This document shows, piece by piece, positions 35,412-46,675 of a stretch of DNA of 54,005 bases (the first letter of the stretch is position 1; every line of letters begins with the position of its first letter). The notes under the pieces were generated by a model. The model was not told the origin of the DNA, did no database searches, and saw only the letters and a program-made list of their open reading frames with translations. The position numbers and the translations under genes are program-made. This DNA comes from Gammaproteobacteria bacterium. Lineage in GTDB: Bacteria; Pseudomonadota; Gammaproteobacteria; Pseudomonadales; Pseudohongiellaceae. Location of the stretch: positions 1-54,005 of the forward strand of contig JABIPQ010000146.1 in assembly GCA_018698975.1 (NCBI GenBank), written 5' to 3'.

Positions 35412-36785
35412 CTAAAAGAATGCAAGTCCGACCTGGAATAAACGCTCCAGTTCAGGGATGCGTTTTTTATCAACCAGGAACAGAATTACATGATCATCGG
35501 TTTCGATGACGATGTCATCGTGGGCAATAAATACTTTATTGTCACGCACGATTGCGCCGATAGTAGCGCCTTCCGGCAAGTCGATTTCCTGGATTTGTTT
35601 ACCCACTACCTTGGAGGTATTTTTATCACCGTGGGCAATGGCTTCCATTGCTTCAGCAGCGCCTTTGCGTAGTGAATACACGGTAACCACATCCCCTTTA
35701 CGAACATGTGTTAACAGACTGCCGATGGTGGCCTGTTGCGGTGAAATAGCAATATCAATTTCTCCGCTTTGAATAAGGTCTACATAGGCGGGGTTTGCAA
35801 TCAGGGTCATTACATTGGCTGCACCCATTCGTTTTGCCAGTAAAGATGACATGATATTGGCGTCGTCATTATTGGTTAGCGCCAGAAAAATATCGGTGTC
35901 TTCTATATTTTCACCAATCAGCATTTCCTGGTCGGATGCATCACCATGTAAAACAGTGGTGGATTTGAGCTTTTCGGTTAGATCCTGGCACCGTTCAAAA
36001 TTTGTTTCGATGATTTTTACGTGATAGGTAGTTTCAAGCGAAGCAGCCAGGCGTTCACCAATATTACCTCCCCCGGCAATCATAATTTTTTTGTAGGGTT
36101 TATCGACTTTGCGCAACTCACTCATCACGTCGCGAATATTTTCTTTGGCGGCGATAAAGAAGACTTCGTCACCCTCTTCAATGACTGTATTGCCTTCCGG
36201 GATTATCGGGCGATTACGGCGGAAAATTGCTGCCACACGTGTATCTACATTCGGCATATGTTCGCGCAGAGCGCGTAATTCCTGGTTTATCAAGGGGCCG
36301 CCGCATGTAGCTTTGACGGCAACCAATTGCACAAGGCCGTTTGCAAAATCAAGTACTTGAAGAGCTCCAGGTAAATCAATCAGGCTTTTAATGTAATGGG
36401 AAACTTCCTGTTCAGGACTAATCACCACGTCAATAGGGATGGCTTCAGGGCTGAACAGCTTTTGGGAGGCAACGTAGGAGTTGGAGCGCAGGCGACAAAT
36501 CTTTTTGGGGGTTCGAAACAGGGAATAGGCAACCTGACAGGCAACAAGATTCACTTCGTCGCTGTCAGTAATAGCAATAAGCATATCAGCATCGCGGGCA
36601 CCGGCATGTTCAAGCACATCAGGATAGGAGACAAAACCTTCAACTGTAGCGATATCCAGTCGATCTTTTAGCTCCCGGAGCATGATGGCGCTAGGATCAA
36701 CCACAGTAATATCGTTGGCTTCTTTAGCCAGGTTTTCGGCCAGTGCGGCACCGACTTTATTGGCGCCAAGTATTATTATTTTCAT
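35412..36785 (-). CDS. trkA: Trk system potassium uptake regulator TrkA
   Basis: TrkA is the cytoplasmic NAD(H)/nucleotide-binding gating ring of the Trk transporter. The 457-residue protein holds two RCK units, each with a Rossmann nucleotide fold and a TrkA_C domain: [19 protein letters not shown] at the start and [19 protein letters not shown] at about 232-250. It lies 116 bp after rsmB and before trkH, in def-fmt-rsmB-trkA-trkH as in Pseudomonas. Confidence 0.97.
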   Translation of the reverse strand: MKIIILGANKVGAALAENLAKEANDITVVDPSAIMLRELKDRLDIATVEGFVSYPDVLEHAGARDADMLIAITDSDEVNLVACQVAYSLFRTPKKICRLRSNSYVASQKLFSPEAIPIDVVISPEQEVSHYIKSLIDLPGALQVLDFANGLVQLVAVKATCGGPLINQELRALREHMPNVDTRVAAIFRRNRPIIPEGNTVIEEGDEVFFIAAKENIRDVMSELRKVDKPYKKIMIAGGGNIGERLAASLETTYHVKIIETNFERCQDLTEKLKSTTVLHGDASDQEMLIGENIEDTDIFLALTNNDDANIMSSLLAKRMGAANVMTLIANPAYVDLIQSGEIDIAISPQQATIGSLLTHVRKGDVVTVYSLRKGAAEAMEAIAHGDKNTSKVVGKQIQEIDLPEGATIGAIVRDNKVFIAHDDIVIETDDHVILFLVDKKRIPELERLFQVGLAFF

Positions 36786-36901
36786 GATTGGCGAAAGCTC
36801 CCGCTGACTTCAATAGTGCTCGTTGAAATAATTATAGTATTTCCGGATGAGAGACTGAAACATACTCTAATGATGGAGTAAATTGAGGGCTCGGCAATTG
36901 T

Positions 36902-38206
36902 TCAATATTTTTCAAGCAAAGCATAGTAAAAACCATCGAGATTATCGTTTCCTGGCAAAAATTGCATACCAATAGAGCAGTTAGACGCCAGCGGATGACT
37001 TGTCGGAATTGCTTTGGCATCTTTTGTTACCTCAATAAAAGTACTTACCTGTTGTTCATTTTCAGCTCTTAAAACAGAGCAGGTTGAATATAGCAATTTG
37101 CCGCCTTTTTTCAGGCAAGGCCATAATGCAACCAGCAGCTCTTGCTGTAATAGATTTAAACGGGAAATATCTTTGGCGTGGCGTAACAGTTTAATGTCCG
37201 GGTGACGACGAATAACACCTGTAGCAGAACAGGGCGCATCGAGCAGGATGGCATCAAATGGCTGGCCGTCCCACCAGCTTTCAGTATCAACAGCATTTGC
37301 ACATGTGATTTTGGCTTTTAGCTTCAAGCGATCAAGGTTTTCACTGACTCTTTGCAGACGCTCTTCATTATTATCCAGTGCCAGCATATCCAGCTGTCCG
37401 GACACACGCTCGAGCATGGCACAGGTTTTCCCGCCCGGTGCAGCGCAGGCATCAAGTACTTTGGATCCAGGGGCCGGGGCCAACAGGGTGGCAACAAATT
37501 GAGAGGCTTCATCCTGAACGCTAATATGGCCGTCCTGAAACCCGGGAAGCAGCATAACTTCTACAGGGCTATCCAGGATGATTGCGGTTTCACTGATATT
37601 TCCGGGCCTGGCATCAATGCCGGCATCTTGTAAACGGCCAATATAGTCACTCCGGCTGCCAGAGGTCGTATTCAGACGCAAAGTCATCGGAGCCTGAATA
37701 TTATTTTGTGCAAGAATTTCCTGGAAAGATTCAGGCCAGTCTTTTTGTAAAGCAGCAATTATCCACTCCGGATGAGAATATTGTGCGCACTGATCTGCCT
37801 GCAGATCGAGCTCAAGGGTTTCTCGCTCACGTTGGGCTTTACGTAACACCGCATTGACCAGACTTCGTGCCCAGTCTTTCTTTAACATGCGGGTCAGGCC
37901 AACAGTTTCATTTATGGCCGCATGATCGGGTGTGCGCATATGAAATAACTGATAGAGCCCCAGGAGAATGAGGCAATGCACATCACTGTCTTTCTTTCGG
38001 AGCGGCTTTTGCAATAAACGATTGGCGATGAAGTCCAGACGTTGATACCAGCGGCAAACACCATAAGTGTATTCCCGTATCAGGGCAAGGTTTGCATCAG
38101 GGTATTTTTGGCCAAGGCCACTTAAGCGGGAAGACAGTGAACCATTTTCAGCGGCAATGAAAGTAAGGGTTTGTACAGCAAGTAAGCGGTTACTTATTTT
38201 TTTCAT
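36902..38206 (-). CDS. rsmB: 16S rRNA (cytosine967-C5)-methyltransferase
   Basis: RsmB methylates C967 of 16S rRNA. The 434-residue protein has an N-terminal NusB-like domain (about 1-130), the SAM motif DACAAPGGKT at 252-261, and the two cysteines of m5C methyltransferases: C326 in DAPCSATG and C376 (nucleophile) in YSTCSVL. Its start overlaps the fmt stop by 4 bp. Confidence 0.96.
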   Translation of the reverse strand: MKKISNRLLAVQTLTFIAAENGSLSSRLSGLGQKYPDANLALIREYTYGVCRWYQRLDFIANRLLQKPLRKKDSDVHCLILLGLYQLFHMRTPDHAAINETVGLTRMLKKDWARSLVNAVLRKAQRERETLELDLQADQCAQYSHPEWIIAALQKDWPESFQEILAQNNIQAPMTLRLNTTSGSRSDYIGRLQDAGIDARPGNISETAIILDSPVEVMLLPGFQDGHISVQDEASQFVATLLAPAPGSKVLDACAAPGGKTCAMLERVSGQLDMLALDNNEERLQRVSENLDRLKLKAKITCANAVDTESWWDGQPFDAILLDAPCSATGVIRRHPDIKLLRHAKDISRLNLLQQELLVALWPCLKKGGKLLYSTCSVLRAENEQQVSTFIEVTKDAKAIPTSHPLASNCSIGMQFLPGNDNLDGFYYALLEKY

Positions 38207-39198
38207 AAGGCCTGATCTGTTGCCTTTGAGTCAGGCATATTATCAGAATCATCAGACAAGGAATCGCCCGGATTAAACAGATCAGGATGCCCGTTAAAAA
38301 CGTCTTTTAGTCCCGTCGGGTTCTTTCCCGGGAACTGAATTTTAGTGATTTCAAGCGCGCCTTCACCGCAGGCTACGAGAATTCTGTCCTCTTCTTTTGC
38401 CAGAATCGTTCCGGGTTTGTCTTGTTGGGTACTGGTAACACTGATTGCCTGAATAATACGCAGACGATTATTATGTAACAGGCAGTAGGCTGGTGAGCGA
38501 GGGTAAAAAGCCTGAATTTGATGTTGAATTTCTATGGCAGAGTTCTGCCACTGGATTAAAGCTTCATCCTTGCGCAGCTTGCTCGCATAGAGGGCGAGGG
38601 AATCATCCTGTTGCTCGGCATTAGCCTGATAGCCAGTTATATCGTTAAGAACTTCAGCCAGCCCCTGATTTCCGAGAGTCAATAGTCGTGATGTAAGGGT
38701 TTGGGCATTATCCTGGTTAGTGATGGGAGTGTTCAGACGTAACAGGACTGCTCCTGTGTCCAGGCCTTTTTCCATTTGCATGATGGATACACCGGTGACT
38801 TTGTCGCCAGCCAGAATGGATCTTTCGATAGGCGCCGCTCCTCGCCAGCGGGGAAGCAGGGAAGCATGAACATTGATGCAGCCATAGGGTGGAATTTGTA
38901 GAATTTCTTCATCCAATATTAAGCCATAGGCCACCACAACGATGATATCTGGAGACAGGGCGGCTAATTGTAAGGCCTCATCACCTTGCAGTTTTTCGGG
39001 CTGAAATACAGGAATTCCATGTGTCAGGGCAACTTCTTTTACCGGGGTAGGGCGGATTTTTTTGCCACGCCCCACAGGCCTGTCAGGTTGCGTATAGGCA
39101 GCAACTATATTGAAACCCCGGTTTAGCAGGTCACTCAAATGGGCGGCTGCAAAATCGGGAGTTCCAGCGAAAATAATACGCAGGGAGGATGCTGTCAT
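38203..39198 (-). CDS. fmt: Methionyl-tRNA formyltransferase
   Basis: Fmt formylates initiator Met-tRNA using 10-formyltetrahydrofolate. The 331-residue protein has the catalytic residues N109, H111 and D147 in INVHASLLPRWRGAAPI and KGLDTGAVL, plus a C-terminal OB-like domain. It ends with about 15 extra residues after HPDLFNPGDSL, where relatives usually stop. It lies 18 bp after def and overlaps rsmB by 4 bp, so formylation and deformylation enzymes are co-expressed. Confidence 0.97.
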   Translation of the reverse strand: MTASSLRIIFAGTPDFAAAHLSDLLNRGFNIVAAYTQPDRPVGRGKKIRPTPVKEVALTHGIPVFQPEKLQGDEALQLAALSPDIIVVVAYGLILDEEILQIPPYGCINVHASLLPRWRGAAPIERSILAGDKVTGVSIMQMEKGLDTGAVLLRLNTPITNQDNAQTLTSRLLTLGNQGLAEVLNDITGYQANAEQQDDSLALYASKLRKDEALIQWQNSAIEIQHQIQAFYPRSPAYCLLHNNRLRIIQAISVTSTQQDKPGTILAKEEDRILVACGEGALEITKIQFPGKNPTGLKDVFNGHPDLFNPGDSLSDDSDNMPDSKATDQAL

Positions 39199-39216
39199 GG
39201 GATAAGTATCAGGGTT

Positions 39217-39738
39217 TTAGGCCAGTGTAGGCGTTTTTTGCTGGCGATGTTCTTTTTCCAGCTTGGACTTGATGCGTTGGCGTTTGAGCGCAGAAAGGTA
39301 ATCCACGAACAGTTTGCCATTTAAATGATCGACTTCATGCTGAATGCATACAGCAAGTATGCCTTCCGCTTCCTGCTCAAAAACGCCGCCATCTCTATTG
39401 AGCGCCTTGATCATCACTTTGCGGGGCCGGGTAACCATTTCATAATAGCCTGGCACAGAAAGGCAGCCCTCTTCATAACCCAGCGGTTCCGCGTCCAGCA
39501 CAGTAATTTCGGGATTAATAAAGATCATGGGGGTGGCACGATCTTCGGAGATATCTATAACCAGCATACGCAGATGGATATCCACCTGGGTTGCCGCCAG
39601 GCCGATGCCTTCGGCGTCGTACATGGTTTCAATCATGCTATCCAGAATTTCCCGAATCTCATCATCAACGGTTTCCACCCGGGCGGCGACTTTGCGCAGC
39701 CTGGGATCAGGAAACTCAAGTATAGTCATTAGGCTCAT
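39217..39738 (-). CDS. def: Peptide deformylase
   Basis: Def removes the N-formyl group from new proteins. The 173-residue protein has the three metal-site motifs: GIGLAATQ at 44-51, EGCLSV with C92, and QHEVDHL with H134, E135 and H138. The N-terminus reads [14 protein letters not shown]; the second Met (ATG at 39729) fits the usual family start, so the exact start is open by three residues. It heads def-fmt-rsmB and diverges from the LysM gene across 248 bp. Confidence 0.97.
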   Translation of the reverse strand: MSLMTILEFPDPRLRKVAARVETVDDEIREILDSMIETMYDAEGIGLAATQVDIHLRMLVIDISEDRATPMIFINPEITVLDAEPLGYEEGCLSVPGYYEMVTRPRKVMIKALNRDGGVFEQEAEGILAVCIQHEVDHLNGKLFVDYLSALKRQRIKSKLEKEHRQQKTPTLA

Positions 39739-39986
39739 GTGTGATAAATCGGGGCAGTAATGGGTTATTTAAAGGGCTAATGATACGCGATTAACGGGAA
39801 TATTTTTATGTTTCTATTTCGTTTCTATCAGGTTTCTTTAATCGAGCTACAAATATCGAAATACCAACATACGTCACAATTTACCTAAAATATCCTTGCT
39901 AACTGTATGGAATCTCAGTACTTATTGTTACTATTGCCGAAAATTAATGCCTGCCGGCCTGTTTAGTCTGCCTGACGAGGTTAACT

Positions 39987-41099
39987 ATGACTAACATTCT
40001 CAAAAAGCTTCTTCCGGTTTTTCTGCTGATACCAGCAATGTCGTTTGTTGCTTTTGCTGCTGATCAGGTTCAGATACGTTCTGATGCGCCAGACCAATAT
40101 GAAGTTGTGGAGGGCGATACCCTCTGGGATATTTCCGGGCGCTTTCTTGAAGATGCCTGGTTATGGCCTGAAGTTTGGGAACTGAACCCGCAAATTGAAA
40201 ACCCCAATCTAATTTACCCTGGCGACGTCATTGCGCTTGAATACTCAACAGATGGCCCATTGTTAACTCTGCGACGTGGTGGAGCTGTCAGTTCAGACAG
40301 CGGAGGACTTCGTACCGTCCGTCTTTCTCCCCGCATAAGAACAGAGTCATTGAACAATGCAATTCCGGCCATTCCTCTTGAGAGAATCAGCTCTTTTCTG
40401 AGTGGCAATATTATTATCCCGCAAAATGATTTTGATAATTCACCTTATGTGCTGGGAAACAGAAATAATTCATTATTTTCCATTGCTAACGATGAAGTCT
40501 TTGCCAAAGGAAACTGGAGTGATGATGTCTTTCAATATGACATTATCAGGGGCGGGGAGGTATACAAAGACCCTGTTACCAATGCTGTCATTGGTCTGGA
40601 AGGCAAGCGTATTGGCAGCGCTACCCTGCAGGAACGTGATAATGATAACGCCACATTGGTGATTTCGGATATTCTCGAAGAGGTTCGAAAAGGAGACCGC
40701 TTCATCCCAAGCTCCGGAAACAGAATTGATTCCAATTATTTTCCCCGCCCGCCGTCTTTTGCTATTGATGGCAGGATTATTGATATTGTTTCAGGGCGCA
40801 CTGTAGGCAACATTTATGACTCGATTGTGATTAATAAAGGTCGCAGTGACAGGCTTAGAGTGGGGGATTTGCTGGCATTGCAAAAACCCGACATTGTCTT
40901 TGAAGATACAATTGGCAAGGTCAGTTTGGGTGAACAATTTAAACAGGCTGTGGGTTTGAGTGCCGAGAATGAGGAAACTTTCGTTGGCGAAAAATACGCA
41001 ACGGTACTAGTCTATAGAGTATTCGAAGATGCCAGCCTCGGAATTATTCTTAGCGCTGAAGAAGCAGTTCGGCTAGAAGACAAAATCGTAACTCCCTGA
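39987..41099 (+). CDS. Exported LysM-domain protein
   Basis: The 370-residue protein has a signal peptide (Lys at 6-7, hydrophobic 9-23, probable cleavage after AFA near residue 24) and one LysM domain at about 37-88 (YEVVEGDTLWDISGRFL, then PNLIYPGDVIAL), which binds peptidoglycan. The rest has no catalytic motif I recognise. A homologue occupies this place in Pseudomonas, between def and dprA. It probably acts in the periplasm. GACGAGG precedes the ATG. The 248-bp gap to def is A+T-rich and likely holds divergent promoters; I could not settle the hexamers. Confidence 0.88.
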   Translation: MTNILKKLLPVFLLIPAMSFVAFAADQVQIRSDAPDQYEVVEGDTLWDISGRFLEDAWLWPEVWELNPQIENPNLIYPGDVIALEYSTDGPLLTLRRGGAVSSDSGGLRTVRLSPRIRTESLNNAIPAIPLERISSFLSGNIIIPQNDFDNSPYVLGNRNNSLFSIANDEVFAKGNWSDDVFQYDIIRGGEVYKDPVTNAVIGLEGKRIGSATLQERDNDNATLVISDILEEVRKGDRFIPSSGNRIDSNYFPRPPSFAIDGRIIDIVSGRTVGNIYDSIVINKGRSDRLRVGDLLALQKPDIVFEDTIGKVSLGEQFKQAVGLSAENEETFVGEKYATVLVYRVFEDASLGIILSAEEAVRLEDKIVTP

Positions 41100-41192
41100 T
41101 TTTGGGCTCTGGTCAAGGATGGCCTGTTAATAATTTAACTGCAAACACCAGTTGGTAGTTCGTTTCTGAAAAGCCGACTGTTTTTACGGTTA

Positions 41193-42359
41193 TTGAAGCC
41201 TGGATTGAAATTGTTTACCAAGGACGGAAGCCCCCTCGCGGAAAAACAGGATGCACAGTCACTGCATGCCTGGTTGGTCTTAAGCCACGTCAACGGCATG
41301 CAATCGCGTCTCTACAACCGCTTACTGCACATTTTTAACAGCCCTCAAAATATTCTGGCCAGTGATCCGCAACAGTTACAGGAAGCAGGCTTGCATAAAG
41401 ACCTTGCCAGAGATATTTCAAAAGCAGGCCAGGGACTTATTCCAGAAGCGATGAAATGTGCTTTGGATCTTTGTCAGTCCTGGCTGGATTCTCCCGAGCA
41501 CCACCTGCTGACCTGTCAGTCACCAGATTATCCTGTGCTCCTTTCCTTTATCCCTGATCCGCCGCCCCTGCTTTATGTAAAAGGGAAGCCGGAGAGTCTT
41601 CATTCACCGATGATAGCGATGGTTGGCAGCAGGCAGCCAAGTGCAGGGGGGAGGCGAAATGCGCGTCGCTTTGCTCGGGAGCTTGCCCTTAACAATCTTG
41701 GTGTTGTTAGTGGTCTTGCTTTGGGAATTGATGTTGAAAGTCATCGCGGAGCTATAGAGGCAGGTAAAAGCACGGTAGCTGCTCTTGGTACAGGAATCGA
41801 TAAAATCTATCCGCAGGCCAACAAGGCAATGTTTGAAGCAGTAGCAGAAAATGGTGCCTTGGTCAGTGAGTTTAATATTGGCACACCACCTCGACCGATA
41901 AATTTTCCGCAACGTAACCGTATCATCAGCGGATTGAGCAAAGGCGTTCTGGTTGTGGAAGCGGGTATAAGGAGTGGTTCCATGATCACGGCTCGCTTTG
42001 CACTTGAACAAGGCAGAGATGTTTTTGCTATCCCGGGCTCAATTCATAATCCGCTTGCTCGAGGGTGTCATAAACTGATTGCAGAAGGTGCAAAGCTGGC
42101 TCAGTGTGTTGAGGATATTGTTGAGGAAAAGTTGTTGCCCGTGGAAAACTTTCTTGCTGCTGATGATAAACCCGAACCGTGCCTGTCTGAGGAAGTCGCC
42201 AGGGTTAAGAACGCAATCGGTTTTGATTGGGTCTCCCTTGATGAGCTGGTACTTGAAACAGGTTTTGATGTGCAGTCGGTATCCGTCGCCTTGATCGAAC
42301 TTGAACTGAAGGGGCTTATTCAAAGAGAAAACAATGGCTATGCACTGACGCCACCCTGA
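41193..42359 (+). CDS. dprA: DNA-processing protein DprA (Smf)
   Basis: DprA binds single-stranded DNA and loads RecA during natural transformation. The 388-residue protein has an N-terminal helical domain (AWLVLSHVNGMQSRLYNRLL near 26-45), a Rossmann-like domain with GSRQPSAGG (145-153), SGLALGID (173-180), FPQRNRIISGLS and EAGIRSGSMITARFALEQGRDV, and a C-terminal winged-helix-like segment from about 330. The start codon appears to be TTG at 41193 and is uncertain. In relatives tsaC follows; here it does not, and hemF is next after 212 bp. Confidence 0.93.
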   Translation: MKPGLKLFTKDGSPLAEKQDAQSLHAWLVLSHVNGMQSRLYNRLLHIFNSPQNILASDPQQLQEAGLHKDLARDISKAGQGLIPEAMKCALDLCQSWLDSPEHHLLTCQSPDYPVLLSFIPDPPPLLYVKGKPESLHSPMIAMVGSRQPSAGGRRNARRFARELALNNLGVVSGLALGIDVESHRGAIEAGKSTVAALGTGIDKIYPQANKAMFEAVAENGALVSEFNIGTPPRPINFPQRNRIISGLSKGVLVVEAGIRSGSMITARFALEQGRDVFAIPGSIHNPLARGCHKLIAEGAKLAQCVEDIVEEKLLPVENFLAADDKPEPCLSEEVARVKNAIGFDWVSLDELVLETGFDVQSVSVALIELELKGLIQRENNGYALTPP

Positions 42360-43500
<1,141 letters not shown>

Positions 43501-43584
43501 GTAGAGATTCCTCTTAACAAGGGATGGTCGGGGGCATGGTAGGGTATACTGCTCGCACATAAATATTTTTGAAGAGGATCAGTT

Positions 43585-44415
43585 TTGGATCGTTATGTCG
43601 TTATTGGCAACCCGGTCAGTCATAGCAAGTCTCCACTAATCCACTCCCATTTTGCCCTGCAGACAGGTCAGGAAATGCAGTACGATGCCTTACTGTCTGA
43701 AGAAGGTAGGTTTAGCGAAACAGCGCTCGGTTTTTTCGCTGACGGGGGAAAGGGGGCTAATGTCACCGTTCCGTTTAAACAGGATGCCTTTGATTTGGCG
43801 GAAAGCCTTTCTCCGCAAGCGCAGACTGCCGGTGCAGTGAACACCCTTTATCTGAACAATCAGCAGAAAATATGCGGGCATAATACAGATGGCCTTGGTC
43901 TGGTCACTGACATTCTCGAAAATCATGATGGCTCTTTGTCAGGTAAGAAAATCCTTTTACTTGGGGCAGGTGGAGCCAGCCGGGGAATTTTGCAGCCACT
44001 GTTAAAACAAAATCCGGAATTACTCTATATTGCCAACAGGACTGTAAGTAAAGCTGAGGCACTGGCCGAGGCTTTTACGGAAATGGCTGACGCCCACAAT
44101 GCACAAATTAAAGCTTGTGGATTTAACGATTTGGGCAGTACTTCTTTTGACTGGGTAATTAATGCAACTTCTGCCAGTCTTCAGGGTGAGCTCCCGCCGC
44201 TGGCCGATGGTCTGGTCAAGACGAATACCTGGTGTTATGACCTGATGTATAGCAACCAGGCAACACCGTTTTGTCAGTGGGCAGAAGAGTCCGGGGCAGG
44301 GAAAGTAATGGACGGATTGGGGATGCTGGTGGAACAGGCTGCTGAATCGTTCCTGACCTGGCGCGGAATCAGACCAGCGACCGGCGATTTGATTGCTCTG
44401 CTCAGAAAGTCCTAG
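43585..44415 (+). CDS. aroE: Shikimate dehydrogenase
   Basis: AroE reduces 3-dehydroshikimate to shikimate with NADPH in aromatic amino acid synthesis. The 276-residue protein begins at TTG with GAGGA about 7 nt upstream. It has the substrate site NPVSHSKSPLIH (9-20), the catalytic pair K65 (NVTVPFK) and D102 (GHNTDG), and the NADP loop GAGGASRG at 127-134. It faces the carbonic anhydrase-like gene with 36 bp between the stops. Confidence 0.96.
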   Translation: MDRYVVIGNPVSHSKSPLIHSHFALQTGQEMQYDALLSEEGRFSETALGFFADGGKGANVTVPFKQDAFDLAESLSPQAQTAGAVNTLYLNNQQKICGHNTDGLGLVTDILENHDGSLSGKKILLLGAGGASRGILQPLLKQNPELLYIANRTVSKAEALAEAFTEMADAHNAQIKACGFNDLGSTSFDWVINATSASLQGELPPLADGLVKTNTWCYDLMYSNQATPFCQWAEESGAGKVMDGLGMLVEQAAESFLTWRGIRPATGDLIALLRKS

Positions 44416-44451
44416 AAAGGCAGGTTTGGGAAGTGCAAAGAGCCTGACTAA

Positions 44452-44997
44452 TTATTTCAGTACTTCTGATGAGTTCAGATGCAGGTCTTTCAGTTTCGCG
44501 TAATGCTTGGCGCTGTAGACCAGAAAATCAATTTCCTCCTGACGCAGGTCACGGACTCGCTGAGCAGGTGAGCCGACATACAGCCCTCCGCTTGTGAGAG
44601 TCTTTCCGGGAGATACCACGCTGCCGCCTCCCAGGATGATATCTGACTCAATAACCGCGCCATCCATAATAATAGCGCCCATACCAATAAGCACGCGATC
44701 GTTGATTTTGCAGCCATGGAGTATTGCCCGATGGCCTATGGTGACATCGCTACCGATTATCAGAGGAAAGCCATCAGGACCAAAAGACTCGGGAGAGGTG
44801 CAATGTAAAACTGAGCCATCCTGAATATTAGTGCGGTCACCTATGCGTATACTATGAACATCACCGCGAATCACTGACATGGGCCAAACTGAAGAGTCGA
44901 CACCGAGCACTACGTTACCAATAACGATAGCGCTGTTGTCGATATACACCCTGTCGCCAAGCCTGGGATTGAATTCCATGTAACTGCGAACGGTCAT
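44452..44997 (-). CDS. Gamma-class carbonic anhydrase-like hexapeptide protein
   Basis: The 181-residue protein is a left-handed beta helix of the YrdA/CaiE/gamma-carbonic anhydrase family. The three metal-binding histidines are present: H65 in SVLHC, H89 in TIGHR and H94 in ILHGC. Hexapeptide turns such as IGDRTN and IGSDVT fill the centre, and a C-terminal helix begins near residue 150. Family members bind zinc or iron, and some hydrate CO2; activity cannot be judged from sequence. It is monocistronic here and sits between aroE and the cox cluster. Confidence 0.88.
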   Translation of the reverse strand: MTVRSYMEFNPRLGDRVYIDNSAIVIGNVVLGVDSSVWPMSVIRGDVHSIRIGDRTNIQDGSVLHCTSPESFGPDGFPLIIGSDVTIGHRAILHGCKINDRVLIGMGAIIMDGAVIESDIILGGGSVVSPGKTLTSGGLYVGSPAQRVRDLRQEEIDFLVYSAKHYAKLKDLHLNSSEVLK

Positions 44998-45097
44998 GGC
45001 TTATTCCTGATGAAAACTCCGTTTAATGTGAGACTGATTATTTTCCAAATTTGATATTTAAACAAGGGACGTTCAATGGTAATCGCGAAAAAATTGC

Positions 45098-45106
45098 TGG
45101 TATAAT
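45098..45106 (+). promoter_or_regulatory. Extended -10 promoter with long leader before the coxB remnant
   Basis: TGGTATAAT is a perfect TATAAT (45101-45106) with the TGn extension; no good -35 is visible at 17 bp. The transcript would have a leader of about 170 nt before 45282. That leader contains a direct repeat GAATTGG (45116-45122 and 45139-45145) and an inverted repeat TTCGCC (45152-45157) with GGCGAA (45169-45174). Confidence 0.5.
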
Positions 45107-45281
45107 GCGCGCCCCGAATTGGCCCGCCGGACTTCAGTGAATTGGGCAAGCTTCGCCGTCTCATTTATGGCGAAACTAAGACTGATATTGAGCTTATCGG
45201 GATAATCCAAAAACGAGTACTTTGCGTAAACAGGTGCAAGTTACCGATTGTCCTGCATCCAGAACATGGAAATAGACAAGC

Positions 45282-45644
45282 ATGCAGGCTAATGACATGA
45301 ATGTGATCGTATTCTGGGTGTGTGTGGCCATAGCTGCTGTGGTCTATGCTGCCATAATCTGGTCATTGGTGGCTTACAGGAAAACGAAAAAGCAGGAAGC
45401 CTCCTTTCATAAAAATACAGCCACCGAGATTGCATGGACTGTTATACCGCTAGTGATCATTATCGCCATGACGATACCTGCTGCAAAAGTACTGACACGG
45501 CTTTACAAGGGTGAGATTGACGGGAAGGGCAGCGAAGCTGGCGGCATGCATATTGAGATTGTCGAGCAGCGAAAGCAGCAAATTGCGAATTTACAAACTT
45601 TGCCTGGTGACGCAAAGACCAATACTGAATTGAAGATATCTTGA
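45282..45644 (+). CDS. Stand-alone cytochrome c oxidase subunit II transmembrane hairpin (CuA domain absent)
   Basis: The 120-residue product matches only the membrane part of CoxB: helix 1 at about 8-30 (FWVCVAIAAVVYAAIIWSLV), the conserved cytoplasmic loop with FHKNTATEIAWTVIP (42-56) and helix 2 at about 53-72. After RLYKG the sequence should continue into the periplasmic CuA domain with its Cys/His/Met ligands, but instead a polar, Gln/Lys-rich tail of about 45 residues ends at a stop 7 bp before ctaA. The N-terminal signal segment of CoxB is also absent and a stop codon lies just upstream in frame. No subunit I, subunit III, ctaG or SURF1 gene is present. It looks like the residue of an internal deletion, or a small protein reused in assembly. 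Confidence 0.75.
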   Translation: MQANDMNVIVFWVCVAIAAVVYAAIIWSLVAYRKTKKQEASFHKNTATEIAWTVIPLVIIIAMTIPAAKVLTRLYKGEIDGKGSEAGGMHIEIVEQRKQQIANLQTLPGDAKTNTELKIS

Positions 45645-45651
45645 AAACATT

Positions 45652-46671
45652 ATGAAAAGCGGAAAGCCCTCTTATTTTTTGGTTTTATTTGCCACGATTT
45701 TTGCCATGGTTGTTGTGATCCTGGGAGCCTGGACCCGCCTCGAAGATGCCGGCCTGGGATGCCCTGATTGGCCAGGATGTTATGGCTTTATTGGTGTTCC
45801 TGAAACAGCTGAAGAAATTGCCCAGGCAGAAGCCGCTTTTCCAGACGCCCCCTTTGAAGCTGAAAAAGCCTGGCCTGAAGTAATACATCGATATTTCGCC
45901 AGCACCCTGGGTTTGCTCATTATTGTTATTAACGTGATTGCCTGGAAAAATCGTAATACCACTGATCAACCCTTTAAATTGCCTTTGTTTCTACTGGCCT
46001 TGGTAATAGCCCAGGGTATGTTTGGCATGTGGACTGTTACCCTGAAATTATGGCCACAAGTGGTCACGACGCATTTATTGGGCGGCTTTACTACTCTGAG
46101 CTTACTGTGGTTATTAAGCCTGCGACTTAATAATCGGCCCTGGCAACAACCGAACATCCCGGTAAGGCAATGGACCCGCCTCAAGCCCCTGGCTCTGACA
46201 GCATTAATTCTGCTTGTAATGCAGATTTCTCTGGGCGGCTGGACCAGCTCAAACTATGCGGCGCTGGCATGCCCGGATTTGCCAACCTGTCAGGGACGCT
46301 GGATACCGCCGATGGATTTTGCCAATGGCTTTAATGTGACTCAGGAGATCGGCCCCAATTATCTTGGTGGACAAATGGACGGGGAGGCCCGAGTTGCAAT
46401 TCATATGGCCCACCGCATAGGTGCCATTCTCCTGACACTGGTACTGGGGTTCCTGATCTTCAAGCTTTACAAGAATTCCGGTGGACGGGAAATGAAAAGA
46501 CTCGCTAATGTCTTACTGGGCATGCTGGTATTACAGTTAAGCCTGGGAATTAGTAATATCGTGTTTGCCTTGCCTTTATGGGTCGCGGTTGCACATAACG
46601 CGGGGGGTGCATTACTATTGCTCACCCTTGTCACCCTCAATTATCGTTTAAACAAAGTTTCAACTTTCTAA
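45652..46671 (+). CDS. ctaA: Haem A synthase (COX15/CtaA family)
   Basis: CtaA oxidises haem O to haem A for aa3-type oxidases. The 339-residue membrane protein has two four-helix bundles, each with haem-ligand histidines: H79 (EVIHRY) and H141 (VVTTHLLGG) in the first, H251 (AIHMAHRIGA) and H315 (VAVAHNAGG) in the second. Extracellular cysteine pairs are present in GLGCPDWPGC (C37, C43) and ACPDLPTC (C207, C213). It starts 7 bp after the coxB-like gene and 4 bp before ctaB. Its product needs an oxidase encoded elsewhere. Confidence 0.95.
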   Translation: MKSGKPSYFLVLFATIFAMVVVILGAWTRLEDAGLGCPDWPGCYGFIGVPETAEEIAQAEAAFPDAPFEAEKAWPEVIHRYFASTLGLLIIVINVIAWKNRNTTDQPFKLPLFLLALVIAQGMFGMWTVTLKLWPQVVTTHLLGGFTTLSLLWLLSLRLNNRPWQQPNIPVRQWTRLKPLALTALILLVMQISLGGWTSSNYAALACPDLPTCQGRWIPPMDFANGFNVTQEIGPNYLGGQMDGEARVAIHMAHRIGAILLTLVLGFLIFKLYKNSGGREMKRLANVLLGMLVLQLSLGISNIVFALPLWVAVAHNAGGALLLLTLVTLNYRLNKVSTF

Positions 46672-46675
46672 AACC

